IMG/VR virus record: IMGVR_UViG_3300044815_000112
Span: 1 to 33,289 of that record
Reading direction: 5' to 3' (one strand)
DNA: 33,289 nucleotides
Source: a virus
Shown: in pieces, positions 22,574 to 30,924 of the stretch
How positions within the stretch are numbered: the stretch's first letter is position 1
Layout: each line of letters begins with the position of its first letter
The notes under the pieces: model-generated
Told to the model about the DNA's origin: nothing
Seen by the model: the letters and a program-made list of their open reading frames with translations, nothing else
The model's database searches: none
Position numbers and translations under genes: made by a program

Positions 22574-25500
22574 GTGCGCACCGTCTCCGTGAAGCTCATG
22601 GCCGACGCCAGCAACCTGCGGCGCGGCCTCCAGTCGGCCACCAGCGACGTCAAGGGCCTGGCCCGTGAGCTCGGCGAGGCGAACAAGAAGGGCAACCTCG
22701 ACCACGTCGTCGACTCGGCGACCGGTCTCGGGCTGGGCCTGCTCGGCGCCGCGGGCATCGCGGTGAAGTTCGCCGCGGACTTCGACAAGCAGATGAGCGC
22801 CGTCTCGGCCGCCACGCACGCCGGCGCCAAGGAGATGGACGCGCTGCGTGGCGCTGCACTCCAGGCCGGCAAGGACACGCAGTACAGCGCCACCGAGGCG
22901 GCCAAGGGCATCACTGAGTTGAGCAAGGCCGGTGTCTCGACCGCCGACATCCTCGGCGGTGGCCTGAAGGGCAGTTTGGCCCTGGCGGCGGCCGGACAGA
23001 TCGACGTCGGCGAGGCGGCGGAGACCGCGGCCAGCGCGATGACGCAGTTCAAGCTTTCCGGCGACAAGATCCCCCACGTCGCGGACCTGCTCGCCGCCGG
23101 CGCGGGCAAGGCGCAGGGCAGCGTGCACGACCTCGGCGCCGCCCTGAATCAGTCCGGCCTGATCGCGGCCAGCACTGGCCTGTCGATCGAGGACACCACC
23201 GGCACGTTGGCCGCTTTCGCGAGCGCCGGCCTGATCGGCTCCGACGCGGGCACCTCGTTCAAGACGATGCTGCAGGCGCTGCAGGCGCCGTCCGGCAAGA
23301 CCAAAGAGCTCATGAACGAGCTCGGCATCAGCGCCTACGACGCCCAGGGCCAGTTCGTCGGCATCACCGCGCTGGCCGGCCAGCTGCGCTCCCAGCTCGG
23401 CAAGCTCACCCCGGAGCTGCGCGCCAACGCCATGGCCCAGATTTTCGGCAGCGACGCCACCCGGGCCGCCAACATCCTGTACACCCAGGGTCAGGCTGGG
23501 ATCCAGGGCTGGATCGACAAGACCAACGACGCCGGGTACGCCTCGGAGACCGCCGCCAAGCTCACCGACAACCTCGCCGGTGACCTTGAGCGGCTCAAGG
23601 GGTCGCTGGAGACGATGGCCATCGAGGGTGGCTCGGGCGCGAATTCCGGGCTGCGAGTGATCACCCAGGGCGTCGGGTCGCTGGTCGACGAGTTCGGCAA
23701 GCTGCCGCCGGCCGTCGGTGGCACCGTGGTGATCCTGGCCGGCCTCGGCGGGGCTCTGGCGCTGTCGCTGGCCGCGTGGATCAAGCTCCGTGGCGGCATC
23801 GCTAAGGCGGTGCTTGAGCTGGAAGCCGTCGGCCCGGCCGGCGCGAGGGCGGCCACTGGCCTACAGGCCGTCAGCAAGGCCGCCGGGATCGTGGGCGTGG
23901 CCCTGGTCGGCCTCGAGGTCGTCGGCGCCGTGGCCGACCAATTCGGCAAGGCCGCGGTCAACGTCGACAAGATGACCGCGTCGCTGGAGAACTACGCCAC
24001 GACGGGGAAGCTGAGCGGCGGCCTGACCGACGAGTTCGGCAAGAACCTCGACCACTTCGCCCAGACCGCGGCCCAGGCGGACGCGGCGACGCACGGCTTC
24101 GACAAGGCGATCAACGACCTGACCAGCGGAATCCCCGGCTTCGGGTCGCTGGTCGACACGCTGAACGAGAAGATCTCCGGCAACTCGTTCAACCACGCCA
24201 CGGAGCAGATGAAGGGGCTCGACGAGTCCCTGACCGCGTTCATGGCGACTCAGAAGGACGCCACCAAGGCGGGTGAGATCTGGAACCAGCTGCTCTCCAA
24301 GAGCGGCTTGGGCACTGAGCAGCTCGCCGCCCTGCTGCCCGGCGCGTGGCAGGGTCTGCAGAAGCTCCAGGCCACCGCCCACGGCGCTGCGGGTGCGACC
24401 GGCGAGGCCGCGAAGTCGACGGACGACATGGGCAAGGCGGCCGAGAAGGCCAAGGCTGATCTCGACGCGCTGAACAAGGCGTTCAAGAGCCTGTTCGACG
24501 TCCAGATGTCCGCGGACCGGGCGGCGATCAAGTACCAGGAAGGCCTGACCAGCCTCCGCGAGGAGCTGGGCAAGGGAACCCGCACCCTGGACCTGAACTC
24601 CGCCGAGGGCCGCAAGAACCGTGGTGCGGTGCTCGACCAGCTCTCGGCGATCGAGGACCTGCGCGAGGCCCGGCTCAACGAGGGTCAGTCCCTCGACGTG
24701 GTCAACAAGAAGTACAAGTCGGACGTCGAGGGGCTGCGCCGGTCGATGCTGCAGGCCGGGTTTAGCAAGAAGGCCGTCGACGAGCTGATCGGCTCGTACC
24801 GGGCCATCCCCGGCAAGGTCGGCACGAACATCCAGACCCCGGGCCTGCCGCAGTCGTCGAAGGCGATCAAGGACTATCACAAGCAGCTCGACGCCCTGAC
24901 CCGCCAGATCAAGACGTCGGTCACGGTCACCGGAGACGCCGCGGCGTACAAGAAGCTGGAGAAGCTGCTCGTCGCCCAGCAGGCGGCCAAGAAGGGCATC
25001 TCCGTCTCGGCCGCCCAGGCGGCGTTCAACAAGAACGCGTACCGCACCGGTGGCTGGACCGGCCCCGGCGCCGAGCACGACGAGGCCGGCGTGGTCCACG
25101 CCGACGAGTACGTGATCAAGAAGTCCAGCCGCCGCAAGATCGAGGCGCGCTCGCCAGGTCTGCTCGACGAGATGAACGCGACCGGCCAGGTGCCGGGCTA
25201 CGCCGGTGGCGGCATGGTCATGCCGTTCCGGGTCAACGCCGCGGGCACGCAGGTCCCGACGATGGCCCAGGCGATGAGCGTGGTCGGTGGCGCGCCCGGT
25301 CAGTTCGGCAAGTGGCCGTCGAGCCCCGGTGCGCAGCGTGGTGACTCCGGGGTCTGGCGCAAGATCGTGGCCCTGGTCCGGGCGACCGGGATCCCGTTCG
25401 AGTTCGGCAACGGGTACCGCCCGGGCGACCCGCTGTGGCACGGCTCGGGCCGGGCCGTGGACTTCATGGGCTTCAACCAGAACCGGCTGGCCGACTTCTT

Positions 25501-25939
25501 CCAGGCCCGGCAGGGCAGCGTGCTGGAGCTGATCCACCGCACGAAGTCCCGCGACTACGGCATCACCCGCGGGCACTACAACGCGATGCCGCACCAGTGG
25601 CCGCTGCACCGCAACCATCTGCACGTCGCGATGGCCGACGGCGGCGTGATCAACGAGCCGGTCTTCGGCGTCGGCGCATCCGGAACCAGCTACTCGTTCG
25701 GTGAGCGCGGCATCCCGGAGACCGTCATCCCCGGCCGGCCGAACTACCTGGCCCCGTCCGGCGCCGCCACCGGCGCCGGCAACACGTACGTCACCGTGCA
25801 GCTCAACGCGAATCTCGCCGCCGGTGCGAACCCGCGCGAGCACGGCCGGCAGATCGCCGAGTACCTGCAGACCCACCTGGGCGGCGGCGGCGAGATCCGG
25901 GTCGGCGGCAAGGTGCTGCTGAGCAGGGCCGCGGCGTGA
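22574..25939 (+). CDS. Tape measure protein with LAS/M15-like peptidase domain
   Basis: A 1121 aa protein from GTG 22574, with SD GGAGGTGA. The N-terminal part shows the TP901-type tape measure pattern (FAADFDKQMSAVSAATHAG, then ITELSKAGVSTADILGG). Hydrophobic helices lie at about 375-460. Helical coiled regions extend to about 830. Residues about 926-1020 look like an M15/LAS metallopeptidase: H956-x6-D963 in WHGSGRAVDF, and H1015-x-H1017 in NHLHVAM. It sets tail length and may cut cell-wall peptide bridges during DNA entry. The C-terminal 85 residues are beta-like. Its length would suit a tail of roughly 160-170 nm at 1.5 A per residue. Confidence 0.88.
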   Translation: MRTVSVKLMADASNLRRGLQSATSDVKGLARELGEANKKGNLDHVVDSATGLGLGLLGAAGIAVKFAADFDKQMSAVSAATHAGAKEMDALRGAALQAGKDTQYSATEAAKGITELSKAGVSTADILGGGLKGSLALAAAGQIDVGEAAETAASAMTQFKLSGDKIPHVADLLAAGAGKAQGSVHDLGAALNQSGLIAASTGLSIEDTTGTLAAFASAGLIGSDAGTSFKTMLQALQAPSGKTKELMNELGISAYDAQGQFVGITALAGQLRSQLGKLTPELRANAMAQIFGSDATRAANILYTQGQAGIQGWIDKTNDAGYASETAAKLTDNLAGDLERLKGSLETMAIEGGSGANSGLRVITQGVGSLVDEFGKLPPAVGGTVVILAGLGGALALSLAAWIKLRGGIAKAVLELEAVGPAGARAATGLQAVSKAAGIVGVALVGLEVVGAVADQFGKAAVNVDKMTASLENYATTGKLSGGLTDEFGKNLDHFAQTAAQADAATHGFDKAINDLTSGIPGFGSLVDTLNEKISGNSFNHATEQMKGLDESLTAFMATQKDATKAGEIWNQLLSKSGLGTEQLAALLPGAWQGLQKLQATAHGAAGATGEAAKSTDDMGKAAEKAKADLDALNKAFKSLFDVQMSADRAAIKYQEGLTSLREELGKGTRTLDLNSAEGRKNRGAVLDQLSAIEDLREARLNEGQSLDVVNKKYKSDVEGLRRSMLQAGFSKKAVDELIGSYRAIPGKVGTNIQTPGLPQSSKAIKDYHKQLDALTRQIKTSVTVTGDAAAYKKLEKLLVAQQAAKKGISVSAAQAAFNKNAYRTGGWTGPGAEHDEAGVVHADEYVIKKSSRRKIEARSPGLLDEMNATGQVPGYAGGGMVMPFRVNAAGTQVPTMAQAMSVVGGAPGQFGKWPSSPGAQRGDSGVWRKIVALVRATGIPFEFGNGYRPGDPLWHGSGRAVDFMGFNQNRLADFFQARQGSVLELIHRTKSRDYGITRGHYNAMPHQWPLHRNHLHVAMADGGVINEPVFGVGASGTSYSFGERGIPETVIPGRPNYLAPSGAATGAGNTYVTVQLNANLAAGANPREHGRQIAEYLQTHLGGGGEIRVGGKVLLSRAAA

Positions 25940-27228
25940 CCGCCGAGCTGCCGTACGTCCGGGTCTACATCGGTTTCTCAAGCCCGACCGTCGGCTCCGT
26001 CTTCACCGTCGGCCACCCCACCCTGGGCCGGGTCGGGATGAACCCCGTCGGCGCGGACGGCACTTGGGTCGAGGTCACCCAGTGGGTGCGGGCCTGGTCC
26101 CTGCGCCGTGGATCCGGCAAGGGCGACGACCCGACGCTGCGCTACGACGCGGGCACGGCGACGATCGTGCTCAACGACGGCGACCGGCGCTTCGACCCGG
26201 AGAACCTGGCCGGGCCGTACGTGTCAGCCGGCCGGACCCAGGTCGAGCCGATGCGCCGGGTGAAGATCGTGGCGACGTGGGCCGGCATCGACTACCCGCT
26301 GTTCTACGGCCTGGCCGACGACTTCAAGCCTGACTACGACGGCTCGTTCTGGACCACGACGACGCTGACCGCGACGGACGCGTCCAAGGTCTTCGCCGAC
26401 GAGGACCGCACCGCGACCACCCCGGTCGGCGCGGGCGAGGACGCCGGCGCCCGGGTCACCCGGCTGCTGGACTACTACGGCTGGCCGGCCACCGACCGGC
26501 TCATCTCGACCGGCGACACCTTGCTGCAGGCAACCGACCTGGGCGGCAACTTGCTCGGCGAGCTCCAGCTGGTGCAGGACTCCGAGGGCGGCGAGCTCTA
26601 CCTCGACGCCTCAGGCCGGGTGGTGTTCCGTAACCGCCGGGCGATGGTCACGTCCAGCCGGTCGACGACGTCACAGGCACTGTTCGGTGACGACCCGGCC
26701 GGCTACGCGGTCAGTGGCGAGCTGCCGTACGCCGACGTCGAGCCGAGCACCTCGGACGAGACCATGGTGAACCGGGTGTCCGTGGCCCGGGCAGGCGGCG
26801 TCGAGCAGGTCCTCGAGGACGCCGTGGCGGTGGGCCGGTACCTGAACAAGACCCACACCCGCAACGACTTGCTGATGACCACCGACGACGCGGCCCTGCA
26901 ATGGGGCGAGTCGGTGCTGTACCAGTACGCGCAGCCGCCGCGCCGGCACGCGCGGATAACGTTCAACCGGCCGCGCCCGGACGTCGAAGCGGTGATGTGG
27001 CCGGTACTGCTGGGCCGCGAGTTCGGCGACCGGATCACCATTCGCACCCGGCCCGCCGGGGGCGGTGCGGTGATCGAGAAGGACAGCTTCATCCGCGGCA
27101 TCGAGATGAGCGGCGACGCGGCGACGCACCAGACGGCGTTCGTCCTGCAGGGCGCGGACCGCTACAGCTTCTTCGTGGTCGGCGACCCGATCCTCGGCCG
27201 CGTCGGCCTCAACGCCGTCGCCTACTGA
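25936..27228 (+). CDS. Minor tail protein / baseplate hub-like
   Basis: A 430 aa protein from GTG 25936 (GTGA overlap with the tape measure). The N-terminal half, with VTQWVRAWSLRRGSGKGDD and TIVLNDGDRRFDPENL, is typical of actinophage minor tail proteins of the distal tail or hub group. A similar motif stands near both ends: VGHPTLGRVGMNPV and VGDPILGRVGLNAV. It probably forms the tail tip. The 3' end overlaps a convergent minus-strand gene by 7 bp. Confidence 0.75.
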   Translation: MTAELPYVRVYIGFSSPTVGSVFTVGHPTLGRVGMNPVGADGTWVEVTQWVRAWSLRRGSGKGDDPTLRYDAGTATIVLNDGDRRFDPENLAGPYVSAGRTQVEPMRRVKIVATWAGIDYPLFYGLADDFKPDYDGSFWTTTTLTATDASKVFADEDRTATTPVGAGEDAGARVTRLLDYYGWPATDRLISTGDTLLQATDLGGNLLGELQLVQDSEGGELYLDASGRVVFRNRRAMVTSSRSTTSQALFGDDPAGYAVSGELPYADVEPSTSDETMVNRVSVARAGGVEQVLEDAVAVGRYLNKTHTRNDLLMTTDDAALQWGESVLYQYAQPPRRHARITFNRPRPDVEAVMWPVLLGREFGDRITIRTRPAGGGAVIEKDSFIRGIEMSGDAATHQTAFVLQGADRYSFFVVGDPILGRVGLNAVAY

Positions 27229-27536
27229 CGGACAGCCCAGCCCAGGCCTGGCCAGCCGAGATCGTTGGCGTGCGGGCAGTAGTCCCAGCCGTCGTGGCCG
27301 CATTCGCAGTCGCAGTAGGGCTGCACCAGGTGCTCGGCGTACTCACGGGTGAAGCCGAGCTTGTCGAGCAGCGCTTCGAGGGTCAGCTCGACCCGGGTTG
27401 CCGCATCACGCTGTGCGCCGCGTTCGGCCTTGCGCTTGGCAATCCGCGCGGCCCGTTCCTCTGGCGTCGGTCCCGCCAAGATCCGGGCCACGTTCGCATT
27501 GAGCTGCGCAACCTCTAGCGCCTCCTGATCAGTCAT
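27222..27536 (-). CDS. Minus-strand small protein inside tail operon (104 aa)
   Basis: A 104 aa protein from the ATG at 27534-27536, with a possible SD AAGGTG upstream on this strand. A charged helical middle (EERAARIAKRKAERGAQRD) is followed by LEALLDKLGFTREYAEHLV and a cysteine/histidine C-terminus (YCDCECGHDGWDYCPHAN), a likely zinc site. It replaces the expected short gap and opposes all nearby tail genes. Its convincing protein-like sequence argues against a shadow frame. It may be a moron gene expressed separately; no promoter was found. Confidence 0.65.
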   Translation of the reverse strand: MTDQEALEVAQLNANVARILAGPTPEERAARIAKRKAERGAQRDAATRVELTLEALLDKLGFTREYAEHLVQPYCDCECGHDGWDYCPHANDLGWPGLGWAVRQ

Positions 27537-27570
27537 CCCCGCACCTTACGACCGAGAGGTGGGCCGCCGC

Positions 27571-28101
27571 ATGCGCGATCCCAGCCCGTACGCGGGCCAG
27601 ACCGTCAAGCTCCGGCCCGGCGGCGACTACGGCGACTTGCCCGCCGCTGTCGTCGACTGGTACGAGCGAACCGGCACCGGGGTGTCCTGGCACGACGCCA
27701 TCGCCACCGACCCGCGCGCCCAGAGCTACGCCATGCGCCGAGCGATGGCCGACCTGCCCGACGACGACGACGTCTTGTTCGCCCGGGTCGACGGCATGGG
27801 CCAGCTGATCCACCGCACCGAGATCAACGGCGAGACCTCGACCACCGAAGCCCAGTACGGGCCCCGGCCAGTCAGCCCGTCCGAGGTCGGTCAGCCGTGC
27901 GCCGCCTGCCTCGGGCTGCTGGCCGACGGCGACACCGTGGCCGTCCGGCCGCTCGGGCCCGGCGGTGACGCCCAGGCCCGTGCCAACGCCCGCGCCGGGC
28001 TGCCCTACGCCGCGGCCACCATCGAGCTGCACTGGGCCTGCGCCACCGGCGACGAGCAGTACCAGATCCCGCCGCTGCCTAACCTGCTCCAGGGAGCCTG
28101 A
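27571..28101 (+). CDS. Minor tail-region protein with CxxC (176 aa)
   Basis: A 176 aa protein. ATG 27571 lies 12 nt after GAGAGG; GTG 27559 overlaps that SD and is less likely. It contains LPAAVVDWYERTGTGVSW, FARVDGMGQLIHRTEING, a CAACLGLL pair near 105 and AAATIELHWACATG. The middle could be a small beta domain with one zinc knuckle. I recall similar proteins in actinophage tail regions. The stop overlaps the next ATG by one base. Confidence 0.55.
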   Translation: MRDPSPYAGQTVKLRPGGDYGDLPAAVVDWYERTGTGVSWHDAIATDPRAQSYAMRRAMADLPDDDDVLFARVDGMGQLIHRTEINGETSTTEAQYGPRPVSPSEVGQPCAACLGLLADGDTVAVRPLGPGGDAQARANARAGLPYAAATIELHWACATGDEQYQIPPLPNLLQGA

Positions 28102-28703
28102 TGTACACCCTCCTGGTCACCGGCGACGTACCCGGCGCCGCCACCTACTTCAACCCGCTGCTGCAGCAGACGATCGTGCCGTGCACCTCCGGGACCCGGC
28201 CGAGCTCGCCGCCGAACGGCATGCACGTCTACGAGACCGACACCACCCGGTTGATGAAGTGGAACAGCGGTCTGTCCGCGTGGGAGGCGGTGGCCGGCTC
28301 CAGGCAGTCGTTCACGCCGACGCTGACCGCGAGCGGAACGAGCCCCACCATCGGCACCGGTGCGGTCCGTAGTGGCTGGTACACCTACCTGCCCGGCGGC
28401 TCGGTCCAGTACACGTTCTTCATCAGGGCCGGCACCAGTTACTCCGGCGGCACCGGCAACTACGCGATCAACCTCCCGGTCGCCTCGGCCTTGCCGTTCG
28501 GCTCGACCGTGCACTCCTCGGTCGGCCCACTGCTGATGGCCGACAGTAGCGCCAGCGTGTTCCGCGTGGGCAGCTGCTTCGTCGACTCGTCTACCGGCAC
28601 CTTGGGCCTGGTCGCTGAGTCGTCGACGATCGTGACGAACTCCGCGCCCTGGGTCTGGGCGGTGGGCGACTACATCTCCGGCTCGATCATCTATCCCGTC
28701 TAG
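28101..28703 (+). CDS. Minor tail / tail fibre-like protein (200 aa)
   Basis: A 200 aa protein from ATG 28101, SD AGGGAG. The pattern GTRPSSPPNGMHVYETDTTR and LMKWNSGLSAWEAVAGSRQ is the standard small domain at the base of actinophage tail fibres and minor tail proteins. The rest is beta-rich, with FTPTLTASGTSPTIGTG followed by GWYTYLPGGSVQYTFFI, a receptor-binding-like fold. It is placed just before the endolysin, where tail tip adhesins are common. Confidence 0.75.
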   Translation: MYTLLVTGDVPGAATYFNPLLQQTIVPCTSGTRPSSPPNGMHVYETDTTRLMKWNSGLSAWEAVAGSRQSFTPTLTASGTSPTIGTGAVRSGWYTYLPGGSVQYTFFIRAGTSYSGGTGNYAINLPVASALPFGSTVHSSVGPLLMADSSASVFRVGSCFVDSSTGTLGLVAESSTIVTNSAPWVWAVGDYISGSIIYPV

Positions 28704-28711
28704 GAGGCCCG

Positions 28712-29443
28712 ATGTCCGATTGGACCCTCACCCTTGGCCTGCAGAACCTGCGCAGCCAGGTCAACGCCGTCTTCCCGGACCGCGACAAGCTCTCCGACGG
28801 GTCGATCGGCGACACCCTGCACCGGCTGCATACCAGCGGCCACAACCCGGACGACACCTCGGGCAGCAAACCGGCCTGGGACGGTGACCCGGACTCGACG
28901 CCCGAGGTCCGCTCCTGGGACATGGACTCCGACCTGCGCGCCCCCGGCGCCGACGCCCAGGACGTCGTCGACCATATCCGGCGACTGCCCGGCGTGTCCT
29001 CGGTGCTGCGCTACATGATCTACAACCACTGGGAGTACCACTCGCGCAACGGCTTCGCCCCGACGCCGTACTCCGGGCCGAGCCCGCACGAGGAGCACAT
29101 CCACTTCGAGGGCGCCTGGACGCAGGCCAGCGACAACAACATCTCGTTCAACTACCGCCTGGAGGAGATCCCCGTGGCACTGACCGCAGCAGACAAGACC
29201 TGGATCAGCAAGGAGATCGCGGACCGCGTCGCGGCCGCCGTCCCGCGCTACACCGTCGCCATCACCGGCTCGGTCACCGAGGAGCTTCCCGAGGCGATCT
29301 TCAACTTCTTCCGGCAGCAGCAGAAGTCCCCGTACTCCGACACGGCCCGGAACCTGCTCGAGGCCCGGATCACCAAGGCGCTCGTCGCGGGCGAGGCGAT
29401 CCCGCCCTATCCGGCGAACGCCACGGCCGCGGCCGCGAAGTGA
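28712..29443 (+). CDS. Endolysin-like M15/LAS peptidase
   Basis: A 243 aa protein from ATG 28712, with a perfect AGGAGG SD. Residues about 5-150 match a peptidase family I recall well from actinophages and hosts: GLQNLRSQVNAVFPDRDK, DGSIGDTLHRLHTSGHNPDD, D70 in RSWDMDSDL, and H129-x-H131 in HEEHIHFEG. The LAS metal set is probably H44, D70 and H131, though the exact first ligand is uncertain. It would cut peptide links in peptidoglycan for lysis. The C-terminal 90 residues are helical and could be a cell-wall or tail-attachment part. Confidence 0.82.
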   Translation: MSDWTLTLGLQNLRSQVNAVFPDRDKLSDGSIGDTLHRLHTSGHNPDDTSGSKPAWDGDPDSTPEVRSWDMDSDLRAPGADAQDVVDHIRRLPGVSSVLRYMIYNHWEYHSRNGFAPTPYSGPSPHEEHIHFEGAWTQASDNNISFNYRLEEIPVALTAADKTWISKEIADRVAAAVPRYTVAITGSVTEELPEAIFNFFRQQQKSPYSDTARNLLEARITKALVAGEAIPPYPANATAAAAK

Positions 29444-29483
29444 TCGCGCGCCACCTAACGGGCGGCGAGGGGCGGAAGCATGC

Positions 29484-29768
29484 ATGAGCACACGGCGCGC
29501 ATCCCGACGGCCTTCCACGGCCACGGTGGTCAAGGACATCCTGTCCTACCTGGGCGGGTGGGGGCTCATCATCCACCAGGCCATCGTCGTCCCGCCGCCG
29601 GATTTCAACGTGACGTTGGTGCTGCTGGGCGGGACGCTGGTGGGGATCCCGGGGGTGAGTCAGCTGCTGGCCATCCGTACCGGTGGCTCGCCGTCGCCGG
29701 ATCCGTCGCAGGAGTCGCCACCGCCGTCGCAGCGATCGTCGTCCAGCGGGTCGGAGGCTGACCGGTGA
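29484..29768 (+). CDS. Small membrane protein, holin candidate (94 aa)
   Basis: A 94 aa protein. Two ATGs in different frames lie close together (29480 and 29484). Only the 29484 frame gives a hydrophobic product: GGWGLIIHQAIVV at 24-36 and TLVLLGGTLVGIPGVSQLLAI at about 43-63, with a proline hinge between them. A basic N-terminus and a Ser/Pro-rich C-terminal tail flank them. It follows the endolysin, so it is a holin or holin-like candidate. The next gene's GTG overlaps its stop. Confidence 0.7.
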   Translation: MSTRRASRRPSTATVVKDILSYLGGWGLIIHQAIVVPPPDFNVTLVLLGGTLVGIPGVSQLLAIRTGGSPSPDPSQESPPPSQRSSSSGSEADR

Positions 29769-30322
29769 GGTACTTCTACGACACGGAATTCCTCGAGGAC
29801 GGTAAGACGATCGAGCTGATCTCGATCGGCATCGTCGCTGAGGACGGCCGGGAGCTATACCTGGTCAACCGGGACGCACCCTGGAAGCGGATCAAGAAGC
29901 ACGAGTGGCTGATGGCCAACGTCGTGCCCGGCCTGCCGCGGCCGCACGGCGACTGGATCAACCACATGCCGAAGCGGTGGCTGATCGATTTCAACACCCC
30001 CGAAGTCCGCGGCAAGGCCCAGATCGCCGAGGCGGTCGAGCGGTTCCTGCTCGGCGACGACCTGGAGACCTACACCGGCCTGGAGCTGTGGGCGGACTAC
30101 GCCGCGTACGACCACGTCGCGCTGTGCCAGCTCTTCGGCCCGATGATCGGTCTACCGCCGGGGGTGCCGATGTTCACCCACGACCTGCAGCAGGAGCTGC
30201 GCCGGGCTGGCAACCCGCCGATGCCCGAGCAGGCAGCCGGGCTGCACAATGCGCTGGCCGATGCCCGGCACCTCAAGTCCTGCTTCGACGCCCTAGCCGG
30301 GCCGGGAGCCGAGCGTGGGTGA
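29765..30322 (+). CDS. DEDDh 3'-5' exonuclease (Rv2179c-like)
   Basis: A 185 aa protein from GTG 29765. It begins RYFYDTEFLEDGKTIELISI, the opening of the small 3'-5' exoribonuclease family represented by Mycobacterium tuberculosis Rv2179c. Catalytic acids D6 and E8 lie in the DxE motif, D111 or D116 in WADYAAYD, and H161 and D166 in HNALADARHL, giving the DEDDh set complete. It is likely active on RNA or single-stranded nucleic acid. Its location between two membrane proteins in the lysis block is unusual. The start overlaps the previous stop by 4 bp. Confidence 0.85.
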   Translation: MRYFYDTEFLEDGKTIELISIGIVAEDGRELYLVNRDAPWKRIKKHEWLMANVVPGLPRPHGDWINHMPKRWLIDFNTPEVRGKAQIAEAVERFLLGDDLETYTGLELWADYAAYDHVALCQLFGPMIGLPPGVPMFTHDLQQELRRAGNPPMPEQAAGLHNALADARHLKSCFDALAGPGAERG

Positions 30323-30560
30323 TCAGCAGCGGCCCAGCTGGTACACCCTGGCCGCCATCCTTGCGTCATCGCTGGCCACGGGCACGATCGCGCTGCTGGT
30401 GGCGCTCCACGTCAACACCGAGTCGGACCGCAAGTGGTGCAGCGTCGTCGAGACGATGAACGCGGCCTACGCGGCCGAGCCGCCGACGACGCCGACGGGC
30501 CAGGAGCTGGCCGCCCGGCTGGTCGAGCTGCGCCGCAAGCTGGAGTGCCCGGCGCGCTGA
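30315..30560 (+). CDS. Small membrane lysis-associated protein (81 aa)
   Basis: An 81 aa protein from GTG 30315, overlapping the exonuclease by 8 bp. One transmembrane helix at about 9-31 (WYTLAAILASSLATGTIALL), then NTESDRKWCSVVETMNAAY, a segment that I recall from many actinophage lysis cassettes. The soluble part ends in a helix with a final cysteine. It may act as a spanin-like or holin-accessory protein; the role is inferred. It converges with the minus-strand HTH gene, only 3 bp apart. Confidence 0.68.
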   Translation: MGDQQRPSWYTLAAILASSLATGTIALLVALHVNTESDRKWCSVVETMNAAYAAEPPTTPTGQELAARLVELRRKLECPAR

Positions 30561-30563
30561 GGC

Positions 30564-30887
30564 TTAGCGCTTGCCGAGCCAGTTGCGCACCGTCATGCGG
30601 TCCACCCCGGCCGCCCGGGCCACCTCGGCCTCGCTCATCTTTCCGAGCGTCACGGAGACCACGGCAGCGGCTCGGGCCTCGCGCCGCACCGCGTCGAGGT
30701 TCGGAATGGTCAGCGTCCGGTCGTGGTGCTGCGAGATCGCGATCAGCATCGCGGTCGAGTCCTCTTCGTCGGCGTCCGGGTTGGCCGACTCCCAGGTACC
30801 GAAGTCCTCGGCGATCTTCTCTCGCTGCTCGTCGGTCCAGTCGTCGCCGAGCCATGCGTCCAGTTCGTGTCGCTGCATCTTCGTCAT
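30564..30887 (-). CDS. HTH regulator, probably autoregulated and leaderless
   Basis: A 107 aa protein from the ATG at 30885-30887. An acidic helical N-terminus (HELDAWLGDDWTDEQREKI) precedes a helix-turn-helix at about 85-105 (MSEAEVARAAGVDRMTVRNW). No SD is present; instead a promoter whose predicted start is at the ATG indicates a leaderless mRNA. Two palindromes overlap that promoter. In this class the HTH selects DNA; autoregulation is inferred. It converges tightly on the + strand membrane gene, with no room for a terminator. Confidence 0.72.
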   Translation of the reverse strand: MTKMQRHELDAWLGDDWTDEQREKIAEDFGTWESANPDADEEDSTAMLIAISQHHDRTLTIPNLDAVRREARAAAVVSVTLGKMSEAEVARAAGVDRMTVRNWLGKR

Positions 30888-30924
30888 GTAGAGAACTCTA
30901 CGGCATGACAGTAGAGATGTCTAC
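30888..30924 (-). promoter_or_regulatory. Leaderless promoter with tandem palindromic operators
   Basis: On the minus strand: -35 TAGACA, a 17 bp spacer, -10 TAGAGT, then 7 nt to the ATG. The palindrome GTAGAGAACTCTAC (30888-30901) covers the -10 region, and a similar imperfect one, GTAGAGATGTCTAC (30911-30924), covers the -35 region. Centre spacing is 23 bp, about two DNA turns. Likely binding sites of the HTH product. Confidence 0.7.

Noticed and set aside
23861-25981. Long open frame (706 aa) on the minus strand opposite the tape measure
   Set aside because: Same cause: a GC-rich shadow of a real gene, with low-complexity composition.
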